A stretch of 42,649 nucleotides of DNA, taken from Selaginella moellendorffii. Lineage: Eukaryota; Streptophyta; Lycopodiopsida; Selaginellales; Selaginellaceae. Numbering within the stretch: the stretch's first letter is position 1; each line of letters opens with the position of its first letter. The stretch lies in assembly GCF_000143415.4 (NCBI RefSeq), contig NW_003314408.1:1-42649 (forward strand), read 5' to 3'. A model generated the notes under the pieces. That model was not told where the DNA came from, searched no databases, and saw nothing but the letters and a program-made list of their open reading frames with translations. Made by a program: the position numbers and the translations under genes. Positions 1-10,987 of this stretch are shown piece after piece.

Positions 1-1300
1 ACATCCGCAAAATGCAAAATGAACATCTGAAATCCTGGACAAAGGTAGCAACCACAATTTACTTAGTGATGTTTAGGATTTGGGTGAGGCATAGCTTCTA
101 GTGCAAATTTGATCACGAAGACCACATCTTTGGATATTCACATTGCACTAACACTCTTCTTCAACCATCTTCAAGATCCAATGTGAAGCCAAGACTTTAA
201 CAAGAAAAATGACATGAAAAATCAAGCTCTAAGGAGAATTTCTCATCACTTAATATAACAATATCATCTCCACTAACACAAGTGTTAGTGATGTTAATGC
301 CTCAACTACACACTTTTTCCATCCAATAACTTACTCCAAGTGTAAACGAATCAACCAACAAGCCATAGCAAGTGAATGCTATAACCCTTTCCAACACCAT
401 ATGGGCAAACCTGTAAAGAAATAAAGAACTAACTTAAGCTTAGCATAATGGGCCACCATTGAAAATCCAGTCAAAGCTACTATAATGCTATTATGTGCAA
501 GTAGACTAGCTTCACCATCAACCACTTTCAGGTTGATCATCGTTTAACCAAGCAACTTCATAAACACATTGCTCATTATTATATGGATATGATATAAGTA
601 TCACAATGACTTGATCATCAATCAAGCAACATTATGAGCAATGTCTATGTCACTACTATAAAGGTTTATGTGAGTATCAAGTGTCAACTCGATTTGATAA
701 AATGCAACATAAATGCCACACCCCATCGATAGAGATTTACAACACCTAACACCACTAACTTTTATTCACAACATGGACAAACTCATGCTACTCTTTTTCT
801 GACCAAATTCAAAACTAATCTAACATTAAGCTATTTAAAGAGCAATAACAAGGTTCTTCGGAAAAGAATTGAGCATTGCAACCCAAGTCTTTCAATAGCA
901 AGCCTAGACAAAATGGTTTAGTGCTTCACTGCTATCCATCCCATAACTCACCATTTGTAAGACCATCATTTTCAACATGCATCAAAGTAGGAACTCTTGA
1001 TTGCATGATGTAAACACAAGCAATGAGTTAACACTTCGTTGCAGATCATCTCTCCAAGAAGGGAAGATGATTTACATGTTTAATCCTTCGTACAAGAGGG
1101 AGTATTACGAGTTTGGCACCAAACATAATTATGCACATACTGGATAATATCATATTGCATCTTCAACTAATAGAAAGACCTATGCAACTTCTTGGTCACA
1201 CGACAATGTCTCATATGCTCATCTAGAACAGGAGAATCATGGTAAGCATAGAGAAACCATGAAATAAATATTGAAGGCACCACCAGCCATAAATAATCAT
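1..1300. other. TE-derived spacer, no readable gene
   Basis: AT-rich sequence with stops in all frames and no open frame of note. It lies downstream (minus-strand sense) of the gypsy RNase H remnant at 1730-2056, so it probably contains the decayed integrase and 3' end of that element. I could not read a convincing HHCC or DDE motif. No LTR could be delimited. Confidence 0.4.
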
Positions 1301-1729
1301 TAGGATCCATCCCCTCAAAATAAAAAAGGCCGTTTCAAGGCAATATTGAGAATATAAATGTCGGAATGGCAAGTCATCAACAAGTGATGCAGAATTTTCA
1401 AACCCATATCGAAGCTTTCGAATCTATAGCTCAATCTTTTGAGCCTCACGAACCTCATCGAGAGAAGGTAAATCTTGTCTATACCTTGTGGACATTGAAT
1501 GTCAAGTAAAATAACCACCGACGGCACATAATCCTCGTCTAGAAATCCATAAATGTTGGAATAACAAGCTTATCAAAAATATTATAAGAGAGCGAAGAAG
1601 GAAGAGGAGCTCAAGAAAGGGCATTAACATCATGTATAAAATTCCCCAAGTGATGAACAATATCAGAATTATATATATGAAGCTTCAAAGCCCACCGAAC
1701 AGTACAATCAACCAAGTTCTTCCACCTCA

Positions 1730-2056
1730 ATAATGAAGTAATAGCAATATGATCACCTTCCAGTAATATCCAAGAACCATATAAATATGCATGAAGTTTC
1801 TCAAAACCCCAAACTATTACTAAACACTCCTTCTTTATCGTGGAATAATTTGTCTTTGCTAATTGTAATATATGGTTTATATATGCAATAGGATGGCACT
1901 AACCAAACACACTCATGCTCTTTTGCATCAATACACCTCCAAAACCAATATCAGAAGTATCCACGCACAAAATGAAAGGTCAAGTGTAGTTAGGATACAC
2001 CAAAATCGAAAGAGTCGTCAATAACTCTTTGAGATCCATGAATGCTCGCTTGCAGT
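1730..2056 (-). pseudogene. gypsy RNase H remnant
   Basis: Readable pieces are AFMDLKELLTTLSILVYPN, PFILCVDTSDIGFGGVLMQ, HPIAYINHILQLAKTNYST and KECLVIVWGFEKLHAYLYG. They match the RT connection and RNase H of Ty3/gypsy elements (D.S..G.GAVL.Q ... HPIAY.S..L..AE.NYS...KE.LAIV). Stops interrupt the frame after YPNYT and after SVFG. Confidence 0.7.
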
Positions 2057-2319
2057 TTGCAGACTAGATAAAAAATGATGTTGATGACTTCAACAACGCT
2101 CGTAACGATGCAGTGCAATCAGAAAGATGATCCACAAAATGACCAAAATACTACACTTTGGCTATGAAGCACTGCAAATTATTCACATACTTCGGAGTAG
2201 GGAACTTCAGAACAACCACATGGACCAAAACACACATTTCAACCGCTTCAGCTTTAAATTAACTTCCCGTAACCAATCCAACACTTTATGAACATTAGGG
2301 ATGTATTCCTCCTACATCC

Positions 2320-2960
2320 CCTTCGAGTAAATCAAAATATCATCAATAAAGTCAGAAGTCACCTATGGCATATTGCAAAGAACTTTGTCTATCATCAGCT
2401 GAAAAGTCGCTAGAGTATTGTTCAAACTAAACAGCATCACCAAGAACTTATACAAACCAAACAGTGTACAAAAAGCAATCATAGGAATATCTTCTTCGGC
2501 CATCGGTATTTACTAGTATCTAAAGCAAGATTTAGCTTGGTGAACTAATGACTTCTCCCAGACGATCCAAAAGATCAGCAACGTGAGGAAGAAGGTACAC
2601 ATCTGGGATCATCACTTCATTTAATGGATGATAGTCGATGTAGAAATGAATACATCTATTAGGCTTCATCATAAGATGAAGTTCATATGGCCAAGGACTC
2701 CATGACTTTCGAATAACAGCCTTTTCCAACATCTCTTTGACATTTGCATGTAAAATCTTAATATCTTTGGGTGACTAACGACGAACAGGAACCTTGATTG
2801 GACAAGCATCCCTGGTTGGAATTGAATGACATATAGCAATCTTGGCTCCAGATGATAGGTCAAATTCAAAGAGATTGGCATACTCCTGTATAAGCTGGTC
2901 ACAATACAAATGCTGTCAGAGGGATCGGAAAAGGGAAAAGTGGAACAATATGGAAACATA
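2320..2960 (-). pseudogene. gypsy reverse transcriptase remnant
   Basis: The N-terminal RT block reads VIRKSWSPWPYELHLMMKP, then YIDYHPLNEVMIPDVYLLP, both diagnostic of Ty3/gypsy RT. Further along, FIDDILIYSKG at 2331-2362 is the catalytic YxDD motif (Y replaced by F, both aspartates kept). A stop follows directly after the SKGM block, and frameshifts separate the blocks. The palm region between the two ends is poorly readable. Confidence 0.7.
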
Positions 2961-3264
2961 AAAAGAAGTAATGAGGAGATAAAAGTAATGGAAGTAGATT
3001 ATACCGCCATCACTTAACAATTTGCGAGCAACTGCACAAGAGAACAAAAGGAATCAAAAGCTAAGAATAGTCGATCATATAATATTTTCAAACAGTTTCT
3101 CGCAGAAATCTACCTGTAGGCTTCTTCAAGACTGGTGTTGCAATGTCTGCGAGCAAGACCATAAAAGAGTTATTACAACATCATATATCGATCGAAAGAG
3201 GGACAAAGAAGTACGGAAGTGAGAGGAATGGATAAAATATAAGAAAGTATGAAACAAAGGGGAA

Positions 3265-3594
3265 AAACCTCAAAATCCACTTGGCATGATTATGCTACAA
3301 CCAATCTATACCAAGGATAAAATCAAAAACTTAACTCAATACCACTTGCAATGACTGCAACCCAAGCATAAGATTGCCCACACACACAACTAGGTTTGCC
3401 TCATCTCGTACATATGCATGTGTATGGCTGTTGTCATAAAAAATAAAAACTAGCTTCGCCGCACAACGCAAATGTAGATGGCAATATGTGGCAATAGGTT
3501 GAGCAATAGAAGATAAATTTAAACTTGTATCAACCAACACAGAGAGAATAATAGGAGACCACTTTTTATAAAAACAAACTTGGAAAGTAAACAC
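3265..3594 (-). pseudogene. gypsy aspartic protease remnant
   Basis: LVDTSLNLSSI stands where retroviral-type proteases have L(I/V)DTGATHSFI, and about 75 residues later FDFILGIDWL matches the conserved ILGMDWL block, followed by NHAKW. The catalytic DTG is changed to DTS and a stop lies before FDFIL, so the enzyme is dead. Position between the gag knuckle and RT fits gag-pol order. Confidence 0.6.
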
Positions 3595-4277
3595 TGAATG
3601 AACTAGTGCTGAGTGAAACCCTTAATAATACTCTCGAAAGAAAGATGAAGGGGTCATTAACTTATATGCACAAGGTCCTTCTGTTACTCATGTGATTCCT
3701 TGTTTCTCAAATGCATCTTGGTGTCCAAACCTTCCACTGCATCAGCACCAACAGGATGTTGTTGACACCAAGGTATCCACCCAGGAAAAGGAGGTTGCCA
3801 ATCTGGAAAACATCAACAATACCAATAAATGTGACAAACTTCATCACACACCTAGCAGCAAACATTATAATCATGACCATGTCCTTGCTCTTGTCCTTGA
3901 ATTCGAGTAGTAGTAGCATCAACCTCCATTGGAACAAGACCATCTCACACAGAAAGTAGAGTTGAAGGACGTGTAATAAAAAATGGAAGAGACAATATTT
4001 CATAACGTTATACCAAGTGAAGGGCATTGTCAAATGTGGCTGGAGCAAGTGTTTATACAAGTCTTATAAGATCTTGACAAAGTGCTAGCTACAACATTCC
4101 CAATTTGATCTACTCTGACATATATGGCTTTGCATAAAACAAGAGGCTTTGGAAACAAATGCCAAATTGCATCACCAACTCAGATGGCCCTTGATGAAAA
4201 CAATATAATTGTTAAAAGGTATCATCACAATTGTCAACATGTTCGAATATGCATTTGAAGACATCCAAGAGAATACT

Positions 4278-4502
4278 TCAATCCCCATAAATGGCTACGC
4301 TCAAACCATTGTACCATTGCAACACCGTCCCTTGAAGACACATGGGAAATTCACGTAAACGTTGGATATCATCCCAAGAATGATATGTGACAATCACTGT
4401 AAAGTGATCAAACCAATAATACACATCATCCCCAGGATTCCCATGAAAGACTCCAGCCAAATGCGAGGATTGGCACCAATAGCAAGAGGAGTTGTACCAC
4501 AT
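4278..4502 (-). pseudogene. gypsy gag (capsid) remnant
   Basis: The conceptual product contains FHGNPGDDVYYWFDHF followed by a WDD and a WYNGL segment. This is the pattern of the Retrotrans_gag capsid domain (F.G....A..W......W). Upstream in the neighbouring frame PRIWLES can be read, so a frameshift sits just before the block. The zinc knuckle of the same gag lies near 3815-3861, reading CX2CX4HX4C with one stop inside it. Fragment only; not expressible. Confidence 0.6.
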
Positions 4503-4950
4503 GCCGTTAATGCTGCCATCAATTAAGTTTGGTTATTCAATTGCAATCATATAGTATCGAGCAACTGCACCAACTGCTACTTCAAAGTCAAAAGAGGAGG
4601 AGACTACTGCTCTGCCATAAAAATGAATGAGAAGGAAAGAGCAAAAGAAAAGAAATGAAAAAACAAAATGAACATGTTCATTGAACATAAATAAGGTGTG
4701 ACAAGGCAAAATACAATAGAACATTACAATATCTAAAACAGTACAGACAAATCTCACTGTGCTAAAAAAATAGATAGATAGACATTTTTATAGTCATCAT
4801 AGTGTCCTTTTGTGTATGGGACTCACATTCTGCAGTGGTGTCTAGATCCACACTTGAATTAAATTGGTTCTAACCAGGACACACAAAGAAGTGCCTCAAA
4901 AAATATATATTACATAAAGTTTGTGCCAAATTTCATATTTGAATATGGAT

Positions 4951-5000
4951 GTGTCAGTGTCTAAAATAATATATATACATACAAATTGTACATAAAGTTT
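4951..5000 (+). repeat. Dispersed 50-bp repeat, copy a
   Basis: This block and 31967-32016 share the same start (gtgtcagtgtcta) and end (gtacataaagttt) with a few changes between. It probably marks the edge of an unidentified dispersed TE; neither copy has recognisable termini. Confidence 0.45.
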
Positions 5001-6010
5001 ATGCTGCCAACTCAATCTTTAGGGTATCCACATTGGGATGTGACGGTGCCTTGTGAACAAAGACGGAGCCTACAATTCCAATCTTCCGCCAGAGTCCTAT
5101 GAGAACATCAGAGGCTGCTGCCTGCATCCCCATCTCCTCTCTCCCATTCACCGAGATTCTACGATGTCACACAACAAAGCCATCGAGATGCCACTCGAGC
5201 CTGTGGAACGGGGGAGACTGGGCTACTCACGGTGGGCTGGAGAAGATCACGCTCCATTCGTGTCAGCTTGGATGCTGATGGCCATCCAGAGGACTGACTA
5301 GGAGAAGAGGAAGCTCACATGTTCTACGACCACTGAAGGGATTTCCCACCACAAACAGCCAAGTGGTTTAAGTCTCCTGTACAAACACACATTACTTTTA
5401 CCAGACTTTACATGTTGCCATGGTTGTCTCAAAAGTCAGTCCCTTCTTGCTTGCGCTTTTACCTTCTAAAGTATTCTATTATCCCCATGCATACTGAACC
5501 TGCGAGAAAGAGTGTGTTTATGAAAAAGCACAAGCTTGAATGAGAAAAGGCTTTTGCATAGCATAAGACGATGGCAATCGCACAGAGGGAGATGAATGGC
5601 ATCCCGGGGATTGATCCATCCGATCGCAATCATGCTCAGAAGGATGCAACGACGGATTTGGCAAGTGTTTGAACGGCTTTCCAAAGGGTTGATGATTATG
5701 TCAATGGTAAGCTGAGGAGGAATTCATTTTAACTGCCTAGACTTCTGTTGAAACTACAAATCCTCCGGCACCCAAAAAGCCAGTAATTAGAGGCTCAAGT
5801 GCAAATGCGAGACTACTTGGCAGAAAGCTTTCCAAAAACAAGTCTAGCTGTTTAGAAAATCTCACCACAACACATGAGCACTCCAAACAAGGCCTACTGC
5901 AAAAGAACGTTAGAAATCACGATAAATTTCGGATGAAAACTTACTCCGATTTTATCGTATTGCTTAAAGGTTAGAAATTAGAATTGTGATAGTGAAGCTC
6001 TGTTTGTGCT
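5001..6010. other. Spacer with small unsupported ORFs
   Basis: Two short open stretches occur here. The one at 5053-5301 opens with GTG. The one from ATG 5571 runs 33 codons to a stop and continues in frame afterwards. Neither resembles a family I know, and no splice-supported gene could be built on either strand. Confidence 0.4.
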
Positions 6011-6225
6011 GACAGGGCATAACCCTAAAGGCATCTAAGCTCTTTCGGACTGCAACGAAACGAAACGGGCCCGAGATCCAACCAAGATAAATGAGGGAAG
6101 GCTCTGACGTGGCTGCTGACGCCTATGACTAGGACATTGACGTGTACAACACGGCCAATCAGAAACGATGAGATTGAGCATGTGATCGACAAGGACCTTT
6201 CTCGGGTATACCCGGAGAATGGTAG

Positions 6226-6391
6226 TTTAAGGGTCTCGATATCGATCTTAGTTTTGGACCCAATCTCGGATTTCGGACTTGGCCTCAAATTTGGTCTTGA
6301 ACTCGGTCTTGAACTCAATCTCAGACTCAATCTTGAACTTGGTCTCGGAGTTAGTCTCAGACTTGATATTGGACTCAGTTTCATTCGATGA
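6226..6391 (-). repeat. Degenerate GAGTCY/GAGACY hexamer array
   Basis: On the minus strand the block reads as degenerate hexamers (gagtcc, gagtct, gagacc, gagatt, aagacc). It resembles the array inside the LTRs at 33871-34370 and the old LTR piece at 33553-33631, but in reverse orientation and far more diverged. The sequence just beyond it (6040-6225) shares only general character with those LTRs, so this may be a relic of a related LTR. Confidence 0.55.
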
Positions 6392-6795
6392 ACTCTTTAT
6401 CATTTCAGTTATGCTTTCGGGGATCCTTTAATTTACAACATCTCATGGAATTGGTTCCTTACATCTAGATTTGCTAATTTTGTATATCTATGGAATGTAA
6501 ATATTATTCTAAACACAATAATGTTGTTCTCGCATCCAAATTTGCAAACTAGTGTCATTCAATATTTAGTAAGTTGATATAAATCGCCGCAAGGGCAGCT
6601 TGCGGGGATTGCTGCTTGGATTAGATGCTTCCCAGGTGACACAAAATTTAGGGCTTCTGTCTTCTTGTGTGACACTTTAGCAGCTTGACGCTGATTTTCA
6701 TCCAATTTCTGTGGTAAGCAAGCATTAGCTCTTTTTCTTTTTGTCTTTGCTGGTACTGGAATGAAATGCATGATCTATTCGAGAAAGAGAGAAAA
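6392..6795. other. Spacer with one perfect hairpin
   Basis: No gene is supported. At 6587-6605 the arms ccgcaag and cttgcgg form a perfect 7-bp stem around a 5-nt loop. A 70-codon minus-strand open stretch at 6559-6771 has an ATG but no recognised family. Confidence 0.35.
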
Positions 6796-6904
6796 ATGGC
6801 AAAAAGGATGAAATACAATGCACGAGAGAATGAAAAAAGAGAGAAAAAATGGTGAATGCTGTGGGTGCAATGTAGAGCTGCCGGTGCCAATGCAAGAAAA
6901 CTTT

Positions 6905-7654
6905 CTGCTATCCAGGCCATCATGCCAGGCATATTCTAGAGGAATCTGCTTGCAAGTCCATGGACCTCCTCAAAGACCAGGGAGCCCCAACGCAAAGCTT
7001 GGGATTGCCTATGAAACTTGAGTTGAACATGGGGACGTCCAGTGCTTGTGGAAGCACTCAAGAAAAGTTGTTATATGAGACGTTGAAGAGCAGGAAATCT
7101 TTGAGCCTCATTCTGGTCAGCACTGGAGGAATGTCGTTGCTGAGCTTGTTCCTGGATGAGTTGAGTGACACCATCTTTACAATAGAAGGTGGTATGGAAC
7201 CGGACAGGTGATGGACCCGTCAAGGATGGCAAGGCTGCTCAAGTTGCTCCGAATTCCACCTTCCAGATAGTTTGATCCCAACAGCAACTTTGAGCACAGA
7301 CTGTAGTATGGTACCTGAGAGCTTATTTCCGTACGCCGTGAACTCATTCAGTACTTGCAGCTTGTCAATCTCCGTGGGGATCGTTCCAGTCAACTTCTTG
7401 TTGTGGATTCTCAACGTCTGGAGATTAGTGAGCTGCGATGGCACCAAGCCTTTGAAATAGTTGTTGTAAATCTCCAAGATGGTCATACGAGGCAATCCCA
7501 AAGACAGCTTGTTGTGGTCGAACGGACTTGCAGTCCTAGTAGACCAGGATTCCTCCAGAGAGGCTGTTGTTGAAGAGATGAGCTTCTGGAGTCGGCCCCC
7601 AGTGCACGAGCCGCTTGGAACCGCTTCAGTGAGAAGATTTGTGGAGATGTCCAA
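6905..7654 (-). pseudogene. Truncated LRR receptor-kinase pseudogene (copy 1)
   Basis: The minus strand encodes the C-terminal leucine-rich repeats and juxtamembrane region of an LRR receptor kinase. LRR units are visible as LEIYNNYFKGLVPSQLTNLQ, LRIHNKKLTGTIPTEIDKLQ and a following NKLSGTI unit. Then, in a shifted frame, come NKLSNDIPPVLTRMRLKDFL, FNVSYNNFS and PMFNSSFIGNPKLC, the typical end of plant LRR ectodomains. A stop sits in the FNVSYNNFS block where G is usual, frameshifts separate the repeats, and the transmembrane and kinase parts are missing. The gene is therefore a dead fragment. It is head-to-head with the Dof-like gene at 7746. A second copy lies at 23958-24690. Confidence 0.75.
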
Positions 7655-7745
7655 TATCTCACTTCAATTAAGCCACCATTTTGTTTTTTTATCTATAAAA
7701 AAGAAAAATGTACATTCATGAAGAGGGTTAGGGTTTCCACAACAG

Positions 7746-8282
7746 ATGAGGATCTGTTTGTTCGAGTATTACCTGCTTGCACAACAGTGCTCCCCTATGA
7801 TCGAGGAGGCCTTTGATTATCTGGAGCACGACGAGCCTCTGCCAATGGACGACGAGCTTCCTCCAAACCCATCATCACCTCCAAAGAGGCAACGCAAGGA
7901 ACAAGAGCCCCGGGCCGCCAAGGCACGAGAGGAGCCTTGGGTTGTGGCGCCTCCAGTGGCCACACAGGATGATCCGGATGAAGATCGGGAGGCGATCGCT
8001 CCGGCTGTGAGGAAGAAGAGGGGGCGGCCCCCTGGGAAAGATAACCATGCAGTGTTCCAGCCCGCCCACGAAGGCCTTCCCACCAGCGATGATCTTGAGC
8101 TAGCAAAATCGATCAAACCGCCCTGCAAGACTTGTGGCGAGCCCTCCAGTTTCAACGACTTTAACAACAAGAAGATCACGCAGCCGCGATACAAGTGTAA
8201 GAACAAGGTCTGCTGTAAGCGTGATTCCAAGTTCCTGTTAAAGGACGAGAAGATCTTGAGGGAGCTTGGTTTGATCATCTAG
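7746..8282 (+). CDS. AT-hook and Dof-like zinc-finger protein
   Basis: Single-exon frame of 178 residues. The N-terminal third is acidic (EEAFDYLEHDEP). The middle is basic and proline-rich and contains an AT-hook-like KKRGRPPGK (about residues 90-98). The C-terminal part has CKTC, then 20 residues with FNNKKITQPRYKC, then KNKVCC. That layout resembles the plant Dof finger (CX2CX21CX2C with NN...QPRY.CK), but the second cysteine pair is spaced differently and the aromatic RYW block is absent. A nuclear DNA-binding role is inferred from the AT-hook and the finger. The start may instead be the in-frame ATG at 7797, where the acidic region begins. Duplicated and broken at 24808-25251. Confidence 0.6.
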   Translation: MRICLFEYYLLAQQCSPMIEEAFDYLEHDEPLPMDDELPPNPSSPPKRQRKEQEPRAAKAREEPWVVAPPVATQDDPDEDREAIAPAVRKKRGRPPGKDNHAVFQPAHEGLPTSDDLELAKSIKPPCKTCGEPSSFNDFNNKKITQPRYKCKNKVCCKRDSKFLLKDEKILRELGLII

Positions 8283-9184
8283 AGTAATTATTAAATATGA
8301 TAGTTTTCATTACTAGTGAGCACATGGACCTTTATTTTCCATCTGGTAAACTTCAACCTTTAAAAAATGAATAGATGATTTTTATGGTATGGATGTATGA
8401 TGAGGGAAAAAAACATAGGTGTGACTTTATGTTTGCAGGAGAGTTCAACTGAAGTGAATATAAAATAGTTTTAAGAGTGAATGTTCATTTGAGGTACAAA
8501 TAACCAAGTTAAGATAGTTATTTAATAAAATAAAAGTTACAGACTAAATGTGCAGTAGAGATCTAGTCAAAACCACATGAAATTTCCTCCATTATTTTGT
8601 ACCTCAAAAGCGTTGAATTGGCATAATTAAACAATTTTTTATTCCCAAACTGTTTTCATCTTTTATAATGTGGAGGGAGGATATTAGGGACGAGATAGTC
8701 TCTTACCTCATGTTCAACACTCATACCAGAACTTCAAACAATTGTGTTGCCATTGATGACAAACAATTGTCAATTCTGAAATTTCATATATCTTACATTT
8801 TGAGGTCATAAGAAACACTATTAACAATAACAACTCTAAGTTACAACTTCTTACTGTCTAAATGCCACACTTGAATTGTACATATTATTTGTCCACTACA
8901 AAATACCAATATAATTTCTACTTTCCATCATCTTTAGATTGAGGAAATACAATATTTAACTTGTTTTGCATTGTAATAGCCACTCATTCTATCACAAGAG
9001 CATAAGATATGTCTTATCCAAACCTAGTGTTGATGAAATCCATAAGTTTCTGATAAATTTACTTTAACTTATGAACACCAGACCATTTTTGTTTCTGCAT
9101 TTAAACATGAAACATTTTAAAATTTGCCAATAGTAACTTTTTTTTATTGAAATAATAAACTTGAAATATTAATAATGTTCTGTG
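8283..9184. other. AT-rich spacer
   Basis: No gene or RNA is supported. The sequence is partly matched in copy 2. The stretch 8385-8570 is replaced there by unrelated DNA with a telomere-like motif (25348-25535), and copy 2 carries an extra 0.5 kb near 25650-26155. Confidence 0.6.
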
Positions 9185-10225
9185 CATTGTCTAATAGTAG
9201 TATTATTCCTATTTATTAATCTAATTGATCAAATAGAGGTTTATAATTATAAAAATTAACCATTAGATGAGAATAAAATAGGTAGTGTTTAGGAAAATTT
9301 AAAATTATAAACATGTTTAAATAATAAATACAAGATTAATATAAATGAATAACAACCATTAGATGGAAGAATATCCAAGAATATTTTAGGTTTATTCACT
9401 ACCCCATTCCCCTTATTGATTAAGCAAACAAAAAATTATTTATAATATAAAAATTATGAATGATTACAGACTACTTTATATATTGCCAATAGTAACTTTT
9501 CTTTAAGTTACTCTTAAAGAAGAAATAAAATATAACATATTTTAATTCATGGTTGTGCTTATTCTAAAAAATGGACTATATTTAATAATTAAACCAATGT
9601 AGATCATTTAACGAAAATGCCTTGAAAGAAGTTAAAACTTTTAATGAAAAAACAGAAAATTTTGGAAGGTAAGGAAAATTATCTATTATAATCTAAAATT
9701 TATATTAGGTATTTGTAACAAGAATATTATTATTTACCAAATGCATATATGATACATAGTTTTAATTATTTTATAGTAAATATTAATATTATCATTTTCT
9801 TTTGTTTCAGTGTTAAATTATAGTCACCATTGAGCTAATGATATTGAAGTATGTTCTTTTAGTGTAATAAATATTTCTAGAATATCTAAATATATTCTAG
9901 GATAGTTTTCAATCAAATGGTTATGATTTTCTCATATTAATTTTTGGTTTGCCTGGTGGTAGTGGATATACCTAGAATATTCTAGAATATTTTAGGATAT
10001 TCTACCATTTAATGGTTGTTATGTATTTAGATTAATCTTGTACTTATAATTTATAAATTTTCCTAAACGCTTCCTAGTATATTCTAGTTTACTCTACCAT
10101 CTAATGGTTGATATTCAATAAGATTAATCTTGTGTTTATAAATTATAAACATGTTTATAATTATAAATTCAATAAATAGGAATAACACTACTATTAAGCA
10201 AACCAAGCGTTGAATGTGCAGAAAA
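9185..10225. mobile_element. Foldback/MITE-like inverted-repeat element (copy 1)
   Basis: The left arm (about 9192-9405) and right arm (about 9954-10208) are diverged reverse complements. Both run outward-in through taatagtag, tattcctatttatta, accattagatg, gtgtttaggaaaattta and a centre-facing cactacc. The outer end resembles caacacttggtttgcttaatagtagtg in the better preserved copy at 26521. The centre is unrelated AT-rich DNA with no transposase. The right arm contains a run of alternating GAA/TTC blocks (9970-10002) like a heat-shock element. The left outer terminus is damaged in this copy, so no target duplication could be read. Confidence 0.6.
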
Positions 10226-10830
10226 TTATTTTTACAATTTCTAATAAGAGTTAATTAGAACTAATATAAAAAAATTTACATTTATTTTTTAAAGAGAAAA
10301 AAAATCCATTATTTACTTGCAGAACTTCATCATTTTCATCAAACATCTATGCTCATTGTACAAATAATAAGAAAATTTATCCCAAAAGGATCATTTCTAT
10401 AGAAGAGAAGCTTTGGGAATAATAACACACTGTTTCCCAAAGAGCTTGCTTAAAGTTTGAAGAGCACAATAAGCACTTCTTTTTTATTCTCTTACATGAC
10501 ATAATAAAATAACGCAATTTTTTCGGGGTTCGATCCTCTTCAAAAATCACTCTCTAGAGCGTGGTCTGGCCACTGCTGTAAGTTCTCCCAAACTGCCTGT
10601 GCAACCTGTTGTTTAGTATTTTTCTTTGCAACTCATTTTAATCATTATTCACATGTCATGGCCAATGCTATTCCCTTCTGTCACAAGGTACGTTGGTGTC
10701 ATGGAGACTCTCTTTATCTTGGAGGAGAGGGATAAACTTTTATCAATTAGCACAAATTTTATATTGGATTGAGTTTCTCCTACACAGCTAGATTTAAGCT
10801 GCAAAGGTCCAATTTCAATTTAGTTTTAAC
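10226..10830. other. Spacer upstream of receptor kinase copy 1
   Basis: AT-rich sequence, homologous to about 27603-28160 in copy 2. I see no coding potential. It probably contains the distal promoter of the downstream kinase gene. Confidence 0.5.
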
Positions 10831-10831
10831 A

Positions 10832-10935
10832 GTCAACTTATATCCAAGCAAAAAACGCTTAATGCAGCAGAATATATGATATCCCGTTTCTAATTTTGCG
10901 ATTACGAGGAAAGTCAACCAATCAGAAAGTTGACC
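10832..10935 (+). promoter_or_regulatory. W-box cluster upstream of kinase copy 1
   Basis: GTCAAC at 10832, GTCAACC at 10913 and TTGACC at 10930 contain the TTGAC W-box core on one or other strand, all within 160 bp of the original ATG. TTGAC(C/T) is the WRKY factor site common upstream of plant defence receptor genes. Copy 2 keeps three GTCAA cores (28163, 28181, 28285). Binding is inferred only. Confidence 0.35.
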
Positions 10936-10987
10936 AGGCTGTGCTTGAAAACATTGAACTTGTCAGTCAGGATCGTGGGTACACACA

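Larger units (their letters stand above)
1300..4760 (-). mobile_element. Decayed Ty3/gypsy retrotransposon
   Basis: Minus-strand remnants occur in the order expected of a Ty3/gypsy element: gag (about 4278-4502), CCHC knuckle (about 3815-3861), protease (3265-3594), RT (2320-2960) and RNase H (1730-2056). Every domain is interrupted by stops and frameshifts, so nothing can be expressed as a polyprotein. The order protease-RT-RNase H is typical of gag-pol; integrase, expected below 1700, is not recognisable. No LTR pair, primer site or target duplication was found, so the borders given are only the limits of recognisable coding sequence. It is clearly older than the gypsy element at 19022-23846 and the LTR element at 33632-41326. 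Confidence 0.75.

Noticed and set aside
5053-5301. 82-codon open frame on the plus strand
   Set aside because: Starts with GTG, no recognised family, no splice context.
5571-5735. Plus-strand stretch from ATG 5571, open on both sides of one stop
   Set aside because: Codon pattern looks gene-like but I cannot match a family or find further exons.
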